From assembly GCA_023053685.1 (NCBI GenBank), contig JALIGW010000002.1, positions 163,386,534-163,450,533 on the forward strand: 64,000 bases of DNA. The letters run 5' to 3'. The notes under the pieces were generated by a model. It had not been told where the DNA came from and made no database searches. It saw nothing but the letters and a program-made list of their open reading frames with translations. Of this stretch, positions 22,439 through 35,902 are shown piece after piece. This DNA comes from Diadophis punctatus similis (Eukaryota > Chordata > Lepidosauria > Squamata > Dipsadidae). The translations under genes and the position numbers were made by a program. Position 1 is the stretch's first letter. Every line of letters begins with the position of its first letter.

Positions 22439-25136
22439 TATCAACCTTCTGAAACTTCACAGACTTCACATGAATAGAAGTCTTCCTTTGCTCTGGACTA
22501 GAAAGGCATTAAATATAGATCTACCTACTCCTAAACACAGGGACCAAGCTCTATACATATTTCAGTCCAGGATATAAATCCTAGGCTTTTTCCTCCTGCC
22601 CTTTTGAATCTATGGACTTTAGAACATTATTTTCATGGCCTTGAGAGGTAGAGACATACATTCTTTATGTAGCCCTTCTGTTTGGCCCGAGAATCATTTA
22701 TTCCCTTTCTTGTCAGCTTCAGTTCTTATGCCACTTCCCTCACTTTCTTCTTCACTTCCCACTTCAGACCCAGAGTGTCAGATGCATTTCCTTCCCCACT
22801 CCTATAGTTGTGGGAGTTTAAATGATACAGTATTGGGTTCCTCCTTCCTGTTTTTTATTTATTGCCCATTAAAATAAAATAAATTTATTTATTTATTTAT
22901 TTATTTATTTTATTATTTATTTATTGTAGCTGAGAGAGTGCTGCCTTTCCAGCATATTTAACTCTTCCACCTGTGCCCTGGGGACCTGAAAATTTCCTGA
23001 AAAGACCTGAAACTGGAGAAATTTTCTTCTTTTCAGTTCTTCCTACACCTTCCTCCTGATAAGTATAAAGGAGGCATTTCTATCACTTCTACCCAACTCT
23101 CCTACTCAATTTTGCGCTGGGCAGTCTCAGACTCATTAGGTCTTTCGATGTCTCCCTACTTCTTCCCCCAAACTAGTTTCATCTCCCTCCCTCCCTGAAG
23201 AATTACTGGCAACTGCCAATGCCCAAATGTTTGGCCAGTTGGGTGGAAGGAGACAAAGGGTGTATATATATCATCTGATGCTTCCCATGGTTATTCTGTG
23301 TCTGAGTAACCCTTCCAATTCACCAAAATACTCCCTGTGCCATCCTTCGTGAATCTCATTTCATCATGAGTTATTTGATCAAGAATTATGGATTTTGAGG
23401 GCATGGGAGGTTAGCTAAAAGAATAATTAGACAGTGGCAGAAAATAAATCTATGGCTGAATTGCATAAAGATTGTTATATGTTCTTTGTCAGTATTTAAA
23501 TCAATCTTTTTTTAAATACAGATGTTTTAGCAATGTAGTTAGTTTTGGGAATTGTTTTGTTTATAACACAAGTTCCAGATTTTCATACCCATCCCCTCAT
23601 GACTTTCTCCTTTTAATTGTTGTTTATCACTTTTGAGTTTGTGTTGATCCTTTAATGCTGTTGTATATTTCTATATTTTTTGTTGATTAGTTTAGCATAA
23701 TAAAATATACACTATTTTTTAAAAATATATTCTATAGTACTTTGAATGAAATCAGGTAGGTAACTAGAGAAACCACAAAATTACTGGTTGTTTACTTGTA
23801 ACAGCTTTGACTATCCATAGTTATATAGCTGTTCATTAAAATATGCTAACAGGTGGTTTTGTCAAAGGTGATATAGACACCAATTAATTATAGCATTAAA
23901 CTGGAAGAACTTTCTAGCAGCTACAGCAATTAATTTAGAAAAACCCATAATAGCTATTAGCTGTTTATTAGAATTCATCAGAATTGTAATGCAGAACTTT
24001 GATTCTGTAGTTAATTATTCATTTCTTTAGTACCTGTAACGTGAAATACATCATATAAACAGAATATGATATCACATTGTCCTCTTCCATTCCAACTCAT
24101 ACATTTAATATATGATGGGAATGTAGCACCGGAGACTTTTCTGTTTCCCGGTCAGGAGAAACATGTTCTTTGGACTGAACCATAAATTGAAATGCCATTT
24201 ACACACACAATTGCAAATGATTAGTACTACCAAGTAAATGCTGTATAAATTCCAACTTCATTTTCCTGAGACTACGATGTTTACAGCAAAACCTGGCAAC
24301 ATATTAAAGCAGTTCTGATTTAGCAGTTCACATTCAAGAAAGGCTACTTGAATTCTTAAGACTTACCAACCCAGGGTATTTTATTTTAAATGCTTATTTT
24401 TGTAACTGCTTTCTCAACCTCTAGTAAACAGCAGTGCAAACTAACACAAAACAATGACTACGTTAGGATATCTTAACTTACGATAATTTATTATAAGGAA
24501 CAACTAGGGTTAGGTCTATGTAAACAACCCTAGGACTGAAAAGAAGTGTAGAAATGTCTATAGGGATTCGACAAATACAAAGAAAGTAAGATTGTAATTC
24601 TGTACTTGCCTGGAGATAAGTCCCATTTCATTCAATGTACCTACACACATACATATTTGATTTGAAGAGTTATTAAGAGTTACTGATCATATATAATATC
24701 CTTATATTTGAAACTAAATACTGTACTTTACAGGCAATCAGCATTTTTAATTCAGATTCACCATCTCTAATCTACGGCAATTCCTGAACCCCAGACAGCA
24801 TGGCTAATGAGGAGAAGTTACCAACCTAACTGGGGGAGGTTATTCAGTGATGATAGCAACTGGAAATGTCAAAGTGACAGATTTGCAGAACCCATCCTCT
24901 GTAGACCAAGGAAAAGTCCTGATTCTTATGCTACATTCTACTACACTCACTTCTTGCTTAGTGACTACTTCACAAATAGTGTTAATTGGAAAAAAACCTT
25001 CAATTTCTAACCAATGCACATATTTACAACCAAATTTTGTGTACCTGAAAACAATGCAAACTGGAGTGAGAGTAAAGCTGGCATACGAGGGAAGTTTGTC
25101 TAAATGAGATTGCTGCAACTAATGATCTTCACAGCA

Positions 25137-25140
<4 letters not shown>
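22439..25140. other. AT-rich non-coding stretch with an A/T tetranucleotide repeat
   Basis: It contains (TTTA)n at about 22878-22926. A segment near 24598-24640 ('gagataagtcccatttcatt') resembles a dispersed squamate repeat. The 86- and 92-codon frames at 24840-25118 overlap on opposite strands and have no recognisable domain. No gene called. Confidence 0.4.
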
Positions 25141-25230
<90 letters not shown>

Positions 25231-25253
25231 CCTCCCTCCCTCCCTCCCTCCCT

Positions 25254-25298
<45 letters not shown>
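25141..25298. repeat. Composite (CT)n-(CCCT)n-(CT)n microsatellite
   Basis: About 158 bp of pure pyrimidine: CT repeats, then a CCCT block at about 25226-25262, then CT again. Homopurine-homopyrimidine mirror repeats of this kind can form triplex DNA. It yields the false Leu/Ser and Arg/Glu open frames. Confidence 0.97.
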
Positions 25299-25302
<4 letters not shown>

Positions 25303-26020
25303 ACATAGTGACCATTTTGCTTAACAACCTGGTCACTGGAACAGAATTCAGTCATTAAATAAGGATTGTATCCAGTTCGGAGAGATGAATGTGCTCTTTG
25401 AGCCAGTCATTCTCTCAGTACAACCACTTCACAGGATTGTTGTGGGAGAAACAGGAGGAAGGTGTGTTGGGTATATTCAACGCCTTGAATTATTTGTAAA
25501 AAATAAAGATGGGTTACAAATAAATAAAGATGACATCATCCAAATTCCATTTATCCACAACGTAGATGTTTGCTATGAGAGTGTGAACTACATCTCTGCA
25601 ATAAACCTGATTAAACTTTTTATGTGTGTTTGTTTCTTCAAATTCATTGTTCAGCACTACTATTGAGAATGCCTCAAGACTTTTCTTTTCTTTTTTCAAA
25701 AAAGAAGCTAAGTGCCAGGGAAAGCAAGATTTCAGTAATGCTTCTTCACTGTCATTCACTCCTTTTTAAAAGAGGCATGCTGCATCAAATAGAAAATGCT
25801 CCACATTTGTCTATATCACGATTGATGAGCCGGTAGGAACAAATCACTCTGCTGTTTCCTAGAGTACCTTGAACATTTCTTTGCCAGTGCAGAGGCATGT
25901 ACAGAGTCATGCAGGTAAGGTATACTCATGCGTGCCTTCAGAAAAAACCACAAGTCATTCAGCATACTGTCGCAGAATAATGCACAAGTAATAAAGAAAT
26001 GTACATTGGTTACACTAGGT

Positions 26021-26397
26021 CAGTGATGGTGAACCTTTTTTGGTTTGTGTGCCAAAGGGGGGGGCGTGGAGGTTGCGTGCATGCATGCCCACACCCATAA
26101 TTCCATGCGCCCCTGTGCATGTGCACGTGACCCCCCCCTCCCAGTACACGATGGCATGCACGTTTTTCGCTCTCCCCAGGCTTCAGAGCCTTTCTATGAG
26201 CCTGGGGAGGGTGAAAACGGCCTTCCCCACCCCTTCCGGAGGCTGAAAACAGGCCGTTTCCCGACTCCCAGTGGGCCCAGAAGGCCCAAAAATCAGCTGG
26301 CCGGTGCACGCATGCGTGCCGGACCTGAGCTCGCGTGCCCACCAATATGGCTCCATGTGCCACTTGTGGCACGCGTGCCATAGGTTCGCCATCACGG
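26021..26397. mobile_element. Non-autonomous hAT element, GATGGCGAACC family, copy 3
   Basis: It starts CAGTGATGGTGAACC, ends GGTTCGCCATCACGG, and is flanked by perfect CACTAGGT (26013-26020, 26398-26405). The interior shares 'ctccccaggcttcagagcct' type sequence with the copy at 55100, in inverse orientation. Confidence 0.92.
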
Positions 26398-26990
26398 CAC
26401 TAGGTGGTAAAAAGAAAACACCAGCCTTCCTGTGAGTAAGCCTGGAAATGCATGCAGATTGCATGCAACACTTGCAAAGCATCAAGGCTGCACTGAAAAA
26501 AGAGGGGAGATGTGGGGGCTGGAGAAGGAGGTTGAGGGCAGATGCTAGAGGATTATACAGAAGGAGGAAGCACCTGCTGGATTCCCCTTATCGGGCCTGT
26601 ATAAACAGACTTCCCCACGCTTTTAGGTTTCCTGGTTGCTCAGAAAAGAAAGCTAGTTCCTCGTAGTGGGAAGCCTTGGTCAGGGGGAAGAAAGGACCAG
26701 AGACTACACAACTAAAGAATTGTCCATGTGCTCGCAGCTGAGGCTGGAATGCTTATAAAGATCCTTGCGTAAAAGCAGGAGAACAAACCTCAAACTGCTG
26801 CCGCCAGATCCATTTACTTCCTTGATTTGATATTTTGAGAATGCATAATCCATGTAATTTCATTCAGTGTTAGGTTGATAAATGTTTAACTGTTTTATCA
26901 GTCATCGAGACCTTTCACCCATTACCCTAAGAAACATGTTCGGCTAAATATAGTTTGATTTGCTATATTTGTTATATGTTGTTACATATA

Positions 26991-27220
26991 GCAATGGTAG
27001 TGCAGTGGTTAGTATACAATATTGCAGGCTAACTCTGCCCACAGCCCAGAGTTTGATCCTGACTGGTTCAAGGTAGACTCAGACTTCCATCGTTCCGAGG
27101 TTGGTAAAATGAGGACCCAGCTTGTTGGGGGCAATATGCTGACATTTGCAAACCACTCAGAGAGTACTGTAAAGCACTATAGAGTGGTATATAAGTCTAA
27201 AAGCTTTTGCTATTGCTATA
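26991..27220 (+). mobile_element. BovB-tailed tRNA SINE, copy 3
   Basis: Head 'tagtgcagtggttagtatac', body 'ggtaaaatgaggacccagct', and tail 'ttttgctattgctat'. It is moderately diverged. Confidence 0.8.
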
Positions 27221-27369
27221 TAACAATATTATATTTTGTAATTCTGAGACAAAAGGAACATTAAAGCAAGAAATGGGAGAAGGATTATCGTCTACTGCTG
27301 TTGATGTGCCCAAGAGTCCCACCAATATCCAGGATTCTCTTTTCTTTTTATAAATAAATAATAAATGAT

Positions 27370-27747
<378 letters not shown>

Positions 27748-27835
27748 TATAGGCCGCCTATCTTACCTCAAGGTAACTGCATTATATTCGCCACCTGTCC
27801 TATTCAGGATAAACATGCATTGCAGGCAGCCCAAC
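27748..27835 (-). mobile_element. LINE 3' terminus abutting the Bkm array
   Basis: On the minus strand the sequence reads 'ttgaggtaagataggcggcc', then 'tataaatc', then directly TATC repeats. The 'GCGGCCTATAA' motif is the L2/CR1-group 3' end also seen at 61.78 kb. Only a short 3' segment can be recognised. Confidence 0.55.
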
Positions 27836-28219
27836 AAAGCTCCAATTTCTGCTAGTGTGTTTCAATGTACTGAGCAGACTTACAATATTACAATAGGTGG
27901 CAACACCTGACTGACTTTAATGGATGCTGAAAAAGCAAGGCCATGTGGGTTACTACCAAAATAGCCCTATGCAGATTATGCTGATAAACTGGGGGTGGGG
28001 GGAAATACCTTCTAGTAAATTGCAAACCTACTAGAACTAGATTGTCAAGAAAAACACATAAATCTATCAATGTGGTAAGAACAAACTCAAAGGTTACTTA
28101 CTGTACACTGCTCAGTTTACCTTTAAAATACCTCATAACGTAGAATGGAATAGCCAGAATGTTTAAGGACCAACCTATTCCATGTGTACCTGTATATAAC
28201 CAAGGTTCACCCCAGCATA

Positions 28220-28617
28220 CAGGTCGTTCTTGACTTACAACAGTTCATTTGGTGACCATTCAAAGTAAACAAAGGCACTGAAAAAAAGTGACTTATGGCC
28301 ATTTTTCACACATACAACCATTGCAGCATCTCTGTGATCATGTGATCAAATGTCAGATTCTTGGCAACTGACTCATAATTATGGTTGCAGAGTCCCGGGG
28401 TCATGTGATCACCTTTCGTGACCTTCTGACAAGCAAAGTCAATGGGGAAGCCAGATTCACTTAACAATAGTATCACTAACTTAACAACTGCAGTGATTTT
28501 TACTTAACAACTGTGGCAAAAAAAGGTCATAAAATGGGGCAAAATTCACTTAACAAATGTCTCACTTAACAACAGAAATTTGGGGCTCGATTGTGGTCGT
28601 AAGTCGAGGACTACCTG
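28220..28617. mobile_element. Palindromic TA-target MITE, copy 2
   Basis: It runs from CAGGTCGTTCTTGACTTAC to GTCGAGGACTACCTG with TA on each side (28218-28219, 28618-28619). The internal order of blocks is the same as in copy 1 at 5642 and copy 3 at 30248. Confidence 0.85.
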
Positions 28618-28639
28618 TACTAGATTAGGTTGAAATCAC

Positions 28640-29100
28640 ATTGGGTAATTTGTACTTCAGAGTTTGTGGCAATACAGCTCTTACTGTAGCATCAGGCCAT
28701 TACATTCAGTGATGATATAATCATGGTCTGTGTAGAACATGTTATCTCTCTACCTATGTTCCTTAACCCATATGTACAGTTTATTGTCTTTATATTAAAA
28801 TCTTCAATGAAGTTCCTGCTGGCTGTGCTCTGCCATTTGTGGGTACCAAAGAGGGGGCCTATGTTATGAAAAACTGTTCCCAAAGAGCTTTATTGACCTT
28901 TCAATAAAGGTCAACAGTGGTTTTGTTTTTCTTTAATGGAGCAGTGTCTCTTTGGCGTCTTTAAAACATCACCAGCGCTGCCTGTTGTTCTTATTTATCT
29001 AGAGACTCAGACACTGACGTAAAAATAAATATAAATTTGAGCTTACAATGTTATTCACTTTCTGAATAAAAGGCTTAGGGCCCCTCTCTTTCTCAATCTC
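28640..29100. other. Non-coding spacer
   Basis: No gene or named repeat is recognised here. Confidence 0.4.
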
Positions 29101-29104
29101 TTTC

Positions 29105-29215
29105 AAACACACACACACACACAATGGAGAAAGAGGCAAATGGATGGATGGATGGATGGAGGGAGGGAGGGAGGGAGGGAGGGAGGGATGGAGGGGAGGA
29201 AGGGAGGGATACCAA
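29105..29215. repeat. CA, GGAT and GGAG microsatellites
   Basis: Short (CA)n at 29106-29123, then (GGAT)n and (GGAG)n at about 29140-29215. Confidence 0.9.
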
Positions 29216-29658
29216 AGTGCCATCCATTTTTATAACTTTTGACAATCTCAGTTTAATACTTTTCTCATATCTCCTGGTACTTTTTCATTTGAGTGACATC
29301 CTCAGCTGGTGCTGTTCACATGGAAACCATCTCTTGTTCAGAATACTCCTTTGTGTTTTGAGAACTACAGTATTCTGGCTTTTTTTTTTACAAGTTGCAG
29401 AACTTGACCTTCTCCTCCATGGCTTGCTTTGAGTGGGTCTGATATACTCTATATTTCATACTTGTCTTTTCAGACCCTATCACATTGATGTATAGTGCAA
29501 GGTAATATAGGAGCCAAACCGCTCTCAACCAATATTTGATAACCACATATGATCTCTGATAACAGTTTGGTGCTCTAAGTTCCCTCTTTATAGCTTTACA
29601 TGTTAATATCACACACAAAGTAAGATGTTTTTGTTCCCTAATAGAAGTTCATCCTGTG

Positions 29659-30077
29659 CAGAGGTGGTATTAAGCTGGTTCAGACCGGTTTGGGCGAAAC
29701 AGTAGCGGCCATTTTGAGCATTTCTGAGAACTGGCAAATACCACCTCTGCTTGGCCCCGCCCTCCCTCCCTCGCCATTCCCGCCCCCGCCGTTCCCTGTC
29801 CTATATTCCTTTTTTAAAGCTCAGCTGATTCGCATGGCATAGCGGATTGCCGCGCCTTAGCTGAGCTAAACAACAGCTCAGCTCACCAGCACTGACACTG
29901 AGGGCGGTCTTTGAGTGCTGACATGTTTTCAAGCTGCACGTGCGAGCCAAGTGCATGCGTGGAAGGTTTTGCGCATGCAGGATGAGGCGCATGTGAGCAA
30001 AGCGAGAGTACGCACACACTCACATTTTTGGTGCTGTTAGGTGAACTGGTAGGTAAATTATGTGAATCCCACCCCTG
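29659..30077. mobile_element. Non-autonomous hAT-like element, GGTGGTATTAAGC terminus
   Basis: The left end CAGAGGTGGTATTAAG and right end GTGAATCCCACCCCTG resemble the GGGTTC family ends. The 'ggttcagaccggtttgggcg' block matches the inverse block near the right end of the 47283 element. Flanks ATCCTGTG and CCTATGTG agree only at the last four bases, so either the target duplication has decayed or the two ends come from different insertions. Confidence 0.6.
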
Positions 30078-30247
30078 CCTATGTGCCTCAAAAGCACAAG
30101 AGAATAGCACTTCACCATTTATTTTCCTCAACAACTGTTAATGAGACATATATTGCCATTGGTTCCACAATCTCCCACTTAAAACATAAAAAAGCTGCGT
30201 CAATCCTTACTTTTTAAGGGTTACATTGGTTAAGCCATGGCAACGTA

Positions 30248-30641
30248 CAGGTAATCCTCCACTTACAACAGTTCATTTAGTGACCATTCGAAGTTACAAT
30301 GGCACTGAAAAAGGGACTTATGACCATTTTTCACACTTATGACCATTGCAGCATCCTCTTGGTCATGTGATGAAAATTCAGACGCTTGGCAACTGACTCA
30401 TATTTATGACGGTTGCAGTGTTCTGGGGTCATGTGATCACCTTTTGCGACCATCTGACAAGCAGTCAATGGGGAAGCCAGATTCACTTAGCAACTATGTT
30501 ACTAACTGAACAACTGCAGTGATTCACTTAACAACCGTGACAAGAAAGGTCGTTCAATGGGGCAAAATTCACTTAACAAACGTCCTGCTTAGCAATCTGA
30601 AATTTTGGGCTCAATTGTTGTCCTAAGTCAAGGACTACCTG
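30248..30641. mobile_element. Palindromic TA-target MITE, copy 3
   Basis: It runs from CAGGTAATCCTCCACTTAC to GTCAAGGACTACCTG. The left flank is TA and the right flank is TG, so one target base has mutated. The interior matches copy 2. Confidence 0.8.
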
Positions 30642-30828
30642 TGTTCTTTTTACCTATTTGAAGCATTTTTTTAAAAAAAAAGTTGAACAGCATTTGACAT
30701 GAGATCTAGTCAAGTCTTTATTTTGGTAGTTCTGATGCCTAAAGTATAAAGATGTTCAGAAACTGCTTGGCAGACTCAGTCTCCTTTTGTTTGATTTACC
30801 ACTTTTAGAACTCCTTGGATTTGAATGT

Positions 30829-31228
30829 AAGTAGTCTTCACTTAAATGCAGCAATTGGGTCCAGAATTTCCTTTGCTAAGGGATACAGTCATAAAGTGCA
30901 ACATCCCATGATCAAGCTGGCAACCCGGGTTACCATTTTAAAGTGAGAAACTCACATGATCACAACTTTCAACTTCCTGCTGGCTTCCCTATTGACTTTG
31001 GTTGTCGGCAGCTGATGGGGAAGTTTGCACGTTGCAAGCCCTTGACCATGGGACAATACAATAGTCAGAGGTCTGGGCCAGTTGCTCAGCACCTGGATCA
31101 CAATCCCATGACTGCAAGGGTGCTGCAATGGCTGGAACTTCAAGGACTGGATGTAAGTACCACTTGTTCAGCACTGATGCGAGTTCAAACAGTTGCTGAA
31201 TGTGTGGTCGTTAAATAAGGACCATTTG
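30829..31228. mobile_element. Diverged relative of the GTAGTCCTCACTTAA MITE
   Basis: The left end 'aagtagtcttcacttaaatg' then 'cagcaattgggtccag' parallels the element at 38630 ('tcactaaccaactgcaattg'). The right end 'ggtcgttaaataaggaccat' is its inverted partner. The 91-codon plus frame here is not a gene. Confidence 0.55.
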
Positions 31229-31230
31229 TA

Positions 31231-32602
31231 TGGTGGTACAAAATATGAACAATAATTATAAATACTCAGAAGAAAAGATCCCCTACTGTTTGTTTCTGAA
31301 TGACAATTTTTTCTTTCTTTCTATTTTTACTTTATAAAAATAATACAATTCTAACCACCATCAACACATTTTTGAAACAAGGTATTTTCAGCATAAATAC
31401 AATTCCCCACGTCTGCTGTTGATAGATGGGTCTGTACTTTTTTTTTTTTTTAACCTTCGAGTGAGTCTTGAGTCTTAGCAACATCGTAGACAAGTCTATG
31501 CAATTTTCTAGGCAAGGTTTTCATAGGTGCCTTGCCAGTTTTCTTTTTCGGGCTACTGGCCCGAGGTCACTTTTCCCATTAAATATTGGCCCAAGGTCAC
31601 TTTTCCCATGAAGAAGCTAAGGGCAAACTTTTAAAAAATATTGCCTAGTGTCATCCTTTTGAGGAAAATCAGGTGAGGAAATAGACTCCCTAAGGACTAC
31701 TGGAATGATGATGTTCGTCCATTGTATTCGAAGAGGACCTTAACATCGATCATAGGCCTGAGTCGCCTGTGTGCAGGTCCGCAGCTACAGCTCCCAGTGT
31801 ATCCACACCTCCTGCTTTGTCGCTCGCCCATCGCCACAGGACTTTTCACAGGACTTGGGGGGGATGTCAAGACTTGCGCGTGAATTGGATTAAAGTGAGG
31901 GAGAGGTGTGCATAGTCAGCCCCACTCTCTCTTCCCAGATTCCATCTTGCTCCAAATAGCAGGACAAGAGTTGAGACAGTTGGAGATGGGCTGGGCGCAG
32001 TGGTTGACCAGGGCGTCTTTCATGTCTGAGTAGATTTCATCCGCTCAGTCCGCTGGAATAATATTGAGTATAAAACACTGTGTCTTGAAAATGTGACATC
32101 TCCCCACTCTTATATCCAAGAGAATCAAGGCAGGGCCATGACTGCGTTTCTCTCTCCTTCCTTCCTGCACTACACCACTAATTACATGATTGGTGTTGAA
32201 TAGTTTCTTCAAAGTCATCTTCGTATTCTTTAAATTCTAGAAAACTGGGTAGATTGACCATGTAGTCACCACAAATCAAGATTGATTCAAAGGAATGTAA
32301 AATACATAGTAATACAGCTTTTCTTTAAATGTCTACATTAATATAACACATTATTTTTTAAAAAAATAAATTGTAAGCATGCAATATTTTTTGGGAGTAG
32401 AAATTGGCAATTTTATATGGTCCATCAATAGCAAGATTTTCTCTGATCATCCTCTTGATTAGTAATTAGTAATTCAACCTTCTTGCAATAGCAACATTAT
32501 CTTGCAATTTATTTGTATCTGACATTACTTTTTACCTGATAAGATTTGCTGCATGAGTAAAATGAGGAACCTTTTGAGTGACTTTAAAATAAGTATATAC
32601 AT
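31231..32602. other. Unassigned stretch with a GC-richer block
   Basis: About 31690-32060 is richer in G and C than its surroundings and carries no long frame. It might be an old dispersed repeat I do not recognise. Around 31540-31620 'gcccgaggtcacttttccca' and 'gcccaaggtcacttttccca' form a 20-bp near-duplicate pair. No gene is called. Confidence 0.35.
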
Positions 32603-32631
32603 GTGGTGTGGTGTGGTGGTGGTGGTGGTGG

Positions 32632-32662
<31 letters not shown>

Positions 32663-32669
32663 GTGTAGC
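32603..32669. repeat. GGT and GT microsatellite
   Basis: GTGGT/GGT repeats run into (GT)n with a GTAT interruption. Confidence 0.9.
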
Positions 32670-32928
32670 CCCTTCTAATATCACCCTCTTTCATATTCAA
32701 TAAGGCCCAAAACGTTAGTCTTGTCTGCATCTATCACTCTGATTTTTAAGTTATGCTGAGTCGTTTTTAATTTTTACTTTCCCTTAGCTCTGTATATTGT
32801 TGAAACAAAGTGAAATATAAAAATATGTCCATGGCTTATGATATAAAATATACTGAGATTTGTATCACAATACTTTTCTGATTCTACAGCAGGCCATGCA
32901 CTTACATCTGTAGGGCTATATACAATTA

Positions 32929-33963
32929 CCGTATTTTTCGGAGTATAAGACACACCGGAGTATAAGACGCACCTTAGTTTTGGGGGAGGAAAACAAGGAA
33001 AAAAGGCCTCTGCCTCCCAGCAATTTGCCAAACAGCAAACAGCAAACAGTACATATGATATACACTGTTTGCTGTGTATTTCTGTGCATGTGTGCCTGAC
33101 CCATAGAAATAGCAAAGAATTGGAGAAATGTACATAATGCCAGAAAGTTTTCTTAAATATAATCACACTAACTCCTCCCAATTATTTAAATAAATCTACT
33201 TCAAACATGACTAAGTGAGGGTTTAACTCAGCTGCCTTATCTTAATACTAAACAGGACACTGTTACATTTCAGATTATACTTTTACAGATTTATAAAATC
33301 TGTAAATTTGATGTGGCTTTCTGGAAGTATACATTCTCTGCTATTTAAAAGAAGATACAAAAGCACTCGGCCTCTTCAGAGCAAGCATTTATTTTAAAGA
33401 GCTTCTTCATTTTGTTAAGTTGTCTAGAACAATAATAAAGCAGTCTTTAAAAAATAAGTCTAATAATTTGAACACTCTACAAACATTTATAGTTTTAACA
33501 TATTAACAGAGTTGGAAGGGACCTTGCAGGTCATCTAGTCCAACCCCCTGCCCAAGCAGGCGACCCTACATCTGCCTCTACCTAGGATAGAACTCACAAC
33601 CTCCTGATTGTGAGGCAAGAGCTCCACCTCTAGGCAACAGCAGCTGTTACCTCCTTTCAGTTTCAGCAGTCCAACATTGCCTGTAGTCTATCTCCCAGCA
33701 ATTTGTCTCCTTTCAGCCACCGTAGTTAGTTTCATTTTACCACATGGCTGCAGCCTCTCAGCTGTAGGTCGGGAAGCTGATAATCAGTTTCTTGTGCTAA
33801 TCAGGCTCTGCTGCTGTTTGCTGCAAAGAGGTAAATTGTTGGGAGGTAGAGGCCAAAGGGTGGGGGTGGTTGGGTGGGGCTACATTTGGTGTATAAGACG
33901 CACCCAAGTTTTCACCCTCTTTTTGGGGGTAAAAAGGTGTGTCTTATACTCTGAAAAATACGG
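32929..33963. mobile_element. TA-target element with CCGTATTTTTCGGAG termini, copy 1 (composite)
   Basis: It starts CCGTATTTTTCGGAGTATAA and ends with the inverse, TTATACTCTGAAAAATACGG, flanked by TA (32927-32928, 33964-33965). The 1035-bp span is longer than its relatives because it contains unrelated DNA, including a CR1-like fragment at about 33503-33650. The sub-terminal arms ('aggcctctgcctcccagcaa' versus 'attgttgggaggtagaggcc') are also inverted. No transposase is seen. Confidence 0.75.
33503..33650 (-). mobile_element. CR1-like 3' fragment nested in the TA element
   Basis: The 'gttggaagggaccttgcagg' and 'gtccaaccccctgcccaagc' blocks match the antisense CR1 end. The following 'aactcacaacctcctgattg' and 'gtgaggcaagagctccacct' resemble a tRNA-like SINE segment that also occurs near 49060-49110. 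Confidence 0.6.
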
Positions 33964-33965
33964 TA

Positions 33966-35207
33966 GTACCTCACACTATGTGATGGTTTTGAAGAAGTAC
34001 AATTGCCATCCATTTTTCTAACTCCTGTCAAAGCTTGGCCAGTCTCAGCTGAATGTTTTTCTCAGGCCTCTGGAGAAACATGTTTGTTTTAGTAACAGCT
34101 TTGGGGTTTTTTTTAAGAACCATCTTGTATATTGTGTTCTAAAAAGTCTTCTGGTATTTTTCAACAGTCTGCATTAACCGAATATCCAATTTTCCAGACG
34201 CAATCCTTTTGCTTCTGTAGCCTGTTTTGAATGAAAATCATAAACCCTTTCTTATATGTATCTCTCTTCATTCCTTCACACAACTGTATAGCACAAGATA
34301 CGGATAGCAAATTGATGACAATATAGTGACAGATATAATTTTAGCCTTGCTATACTGACTTTGTAACCAAAGGGGTGGAGGGCATTAAAATTTATTTTCA
34401 CGTTTACATTTTAATAGTGCTATTATTTGTTGCAAGCTGTCCAGGGAATACAATTGAAAAGAGAGAATAAAAATGGCTCTAAGGAATACATCCAACTTAC
34501 AGTTTGATGGAATCTGAGCCCTGGGCAGATCTTGATTTTCCTCCTTGCTCTCCTTATTCAGAACTGAAGTGCTGAGCAGGTGCTGTTGTTTCAAATAGCA
34601 GGGAGCACAGAGTCAAAATCTTTTCTTCAGTCCAGCTGCCTGGCTTTTAACTATTACAGGCTGGAAAAAGAGCTAAGGGAGGTTAGCTAAAGGGTGCAGA
34701 AAAAGATAAGTTTCCCTTCCTCTTATCTTTATTGAAAAACTCAGACAGCCTTTCTAATGATGGAAAGAACATTCTACTCATTCTCGAACATCTTGATAGC
34801 TTTGCCACATCATAAATCCTCCTTGGGCAGCACTGCCATCATGCAGTAAGAAACAACAAGGAGAAAAATAAGGAGCAAAAAGTGGGAATGGAAAGGACTG
34901 GGGTTGCCGAGCTCACACTCATTATTCTTCGTTAGCGGCTGGTGGCTTGTTAACTTGCTTGTTTGCAGTATAATCTGAGTCATGCAGTCCAGCAAATGGG
35001 GTGTCTTAGAAGCTCTGCTTGTCTGCTTTCCACTGAAGGTGTGAAACTAAAAGTTGGTTTGGTTGCTGTGTCTTCCTAGACAGCAGCACCAAGGCCTTTG
35101 CTTGGGAGATGAGTTGCTTGCATAAGGTGTAGATCTAATTTCAGCAGCACAGGTTCCATTAATCTTTTATTCCCAGTCAGGGTAGATTATCATTAGGAAA
35201 CTGCCTG
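33966..35207. other. Non-coding stretch
   Basis: No gene is recognised. The two minus frames of about 60-70 codons have no domain. Confidence 0.4.
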
Positions 35208-35231
35208 CCCTGCCCTGCCCTGCCCTGCCCT

Positions 35232-35298
<67 letters not shown>
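35208..35298. repeat. (CCCTG)n followed by (CT)n
   Basis: About five CCCTG units lead straight into a long CT tract ending at about 35298. Confidence 0.95.
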
Positions 35299-35301
<3 letters not shown>

Positions 35302-35902
35302 CTGAAGGAAATTCTCAAAGATTTCAACCTTTTAGGCCAACAAAACAAAATCAAATGAGAGAACAGAAAGCAAAAGAAGGGGGGAATCCAAAGATGAATA
35401 AAGAAATGACTATAAAGACAGATGGAAATTTGGGGAAGAGAAATTTATTAGAAAAGTCAGAAATGATTAGCTGAAGGGATAAAAGATGACAGGACTGTAA
35501 AAAAACAACAACCCTTAGAATGGGGGAAAGCCTTCTTAATCACATGGGAAAATATGGAAAAAAGGACATTATTTTAAGGATATAGAAATTTCAATTACTG
35601 TATAAAGAAGAAGAGAAGAAGGAACAAAACAAAGAAAAGAAACAAGATTTTTTGAAAAATGGAAATGTACAAATGATCATATCAGCTGTCCATCTGTATC
35701 TTATGCATTTAGTTTTCTATTCCTCAATCCGTATAAAACTCAACTGCAATATCCTCCTTCTGAATTTATAAGGACTTTCCTCCCTAAACTAATGATAGTA
35801 TTGCATAATGGCATCCCCTACCATATGTAAGAATATAGAGCTTGGTAGAGTCGGGACCAGACTGCACCCATGTTGGGAAGTTGCAATTAGGAGGGTGAAA
35901 AG
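35299..35902. other. A-rich non-coding stretch
   Basis: It is purine-rich, with no frame of interest. Confidence 0.45.

Noticed and set aside
25104..25358. Open frames rich in Leu-Ser or Arg-Glu
   Set aside because: They are translations of CT/GA microsatellites. The same applies to the frames at 43353-43800, 47838-48131 and 53184-53663.
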